DNA from: Climacium dendroides
Lineage: Eukaryota > Streptophyta > Bryopsida > Hypnales > Climaciaceae
Length of the DNA: 64,000 nt
Reading direction: 5' to 3'
NCBI GenBank assembly: GCA_950106755.1
Contig: OX467083.1
Location: 44,778,555 to 44,842,554, forward strand
Every line of letters begins with the position of its first letter. Position 1 is the stretch's first letter. Positions 63,993-64,000 of the stretch are shown piece after piece. Below the pieces are notes generated by a model, which saw only the letters and a program-made list of their open reading frames with translations, searched no databases and had not been told where the DNA came from. A program made the position numbers and the translations under genes.

Positions 63993-64000
63993 GAAGGAAA

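Overview
The window is nuclear DNA from a land plant. The protein-coding genes are split by many short GT-AG introns, the CPOX carries a plastid transit-like N-terminus, the laccases have the plant six-exon structure, and plant-type LINE and MITE remnants are common. Compact introns and moderate-GC genes among very AT-rich repeat blocks would suit a non-seed plant such as a moss, but that is a low-confidence guess.

Layout. 1-9.1 kb is repeat-rich: LINE remnants, a hairpin, a tandem duplication and elements with TTAA-flanked ends. 9.1-17.8 kb is a higher-GC island with laccase gene 1 (12000-14971). 17.8-28.6 kb is an AT-rich block of short inverted-repeat elements, several nested. 28.6-35.6 kb is a second island with a decayed SAP30BP-like fragment (about 29245-29585, minus) and laccase gene 2 (31330-33945). 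35.6-45.6 kb holds a 57-bp tandem array, an almost 0.9-kb fold-back element, further TTAA-type elements, a nested MITE pair and a Stowaway-like MITE. 46.1-48.6 kb carries an intact SAP30BP/HCNGP gene (minus). 48.6-53.9 kb is again repeat DNA. 54.0-62.2 kb is a housekeeping cluster: coproporphyrinogen III oxidase (plus), SmD3 (minus) and a 2-oxoglutarate/Fe(II) oxygenase (plus). SmD3 and the oxygenase are head to head. The last 0.5 kb holds an unrecognised, possibly broken minus-strand reading frame.

Gene relationships. The two laccases are paralogues in the same orientation, about 19 kb apart. They share intron positions and about 1.3 kb of upstream DNA, so promoter and gene were duplicated together. 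The other genes (pre-mRNA splicing, transcriptional co-regulation, tetrapyrrole synthesis, hydroxylation) show no common pathway. I joined exons by eye from GT-AG signals, reading phase and family knowledge.

The most notable pattern is a group of about 0.6-1.1-kb elements, in three or more sequence subfamilies, that share ends of the form TTAA-CCYCTAAAG...CTTTAGRGG-TTAA. They make up a large part of the AT-rich blocks. No bacterial-type system, CRISPR array, tRNA or rRNA gene was seen.
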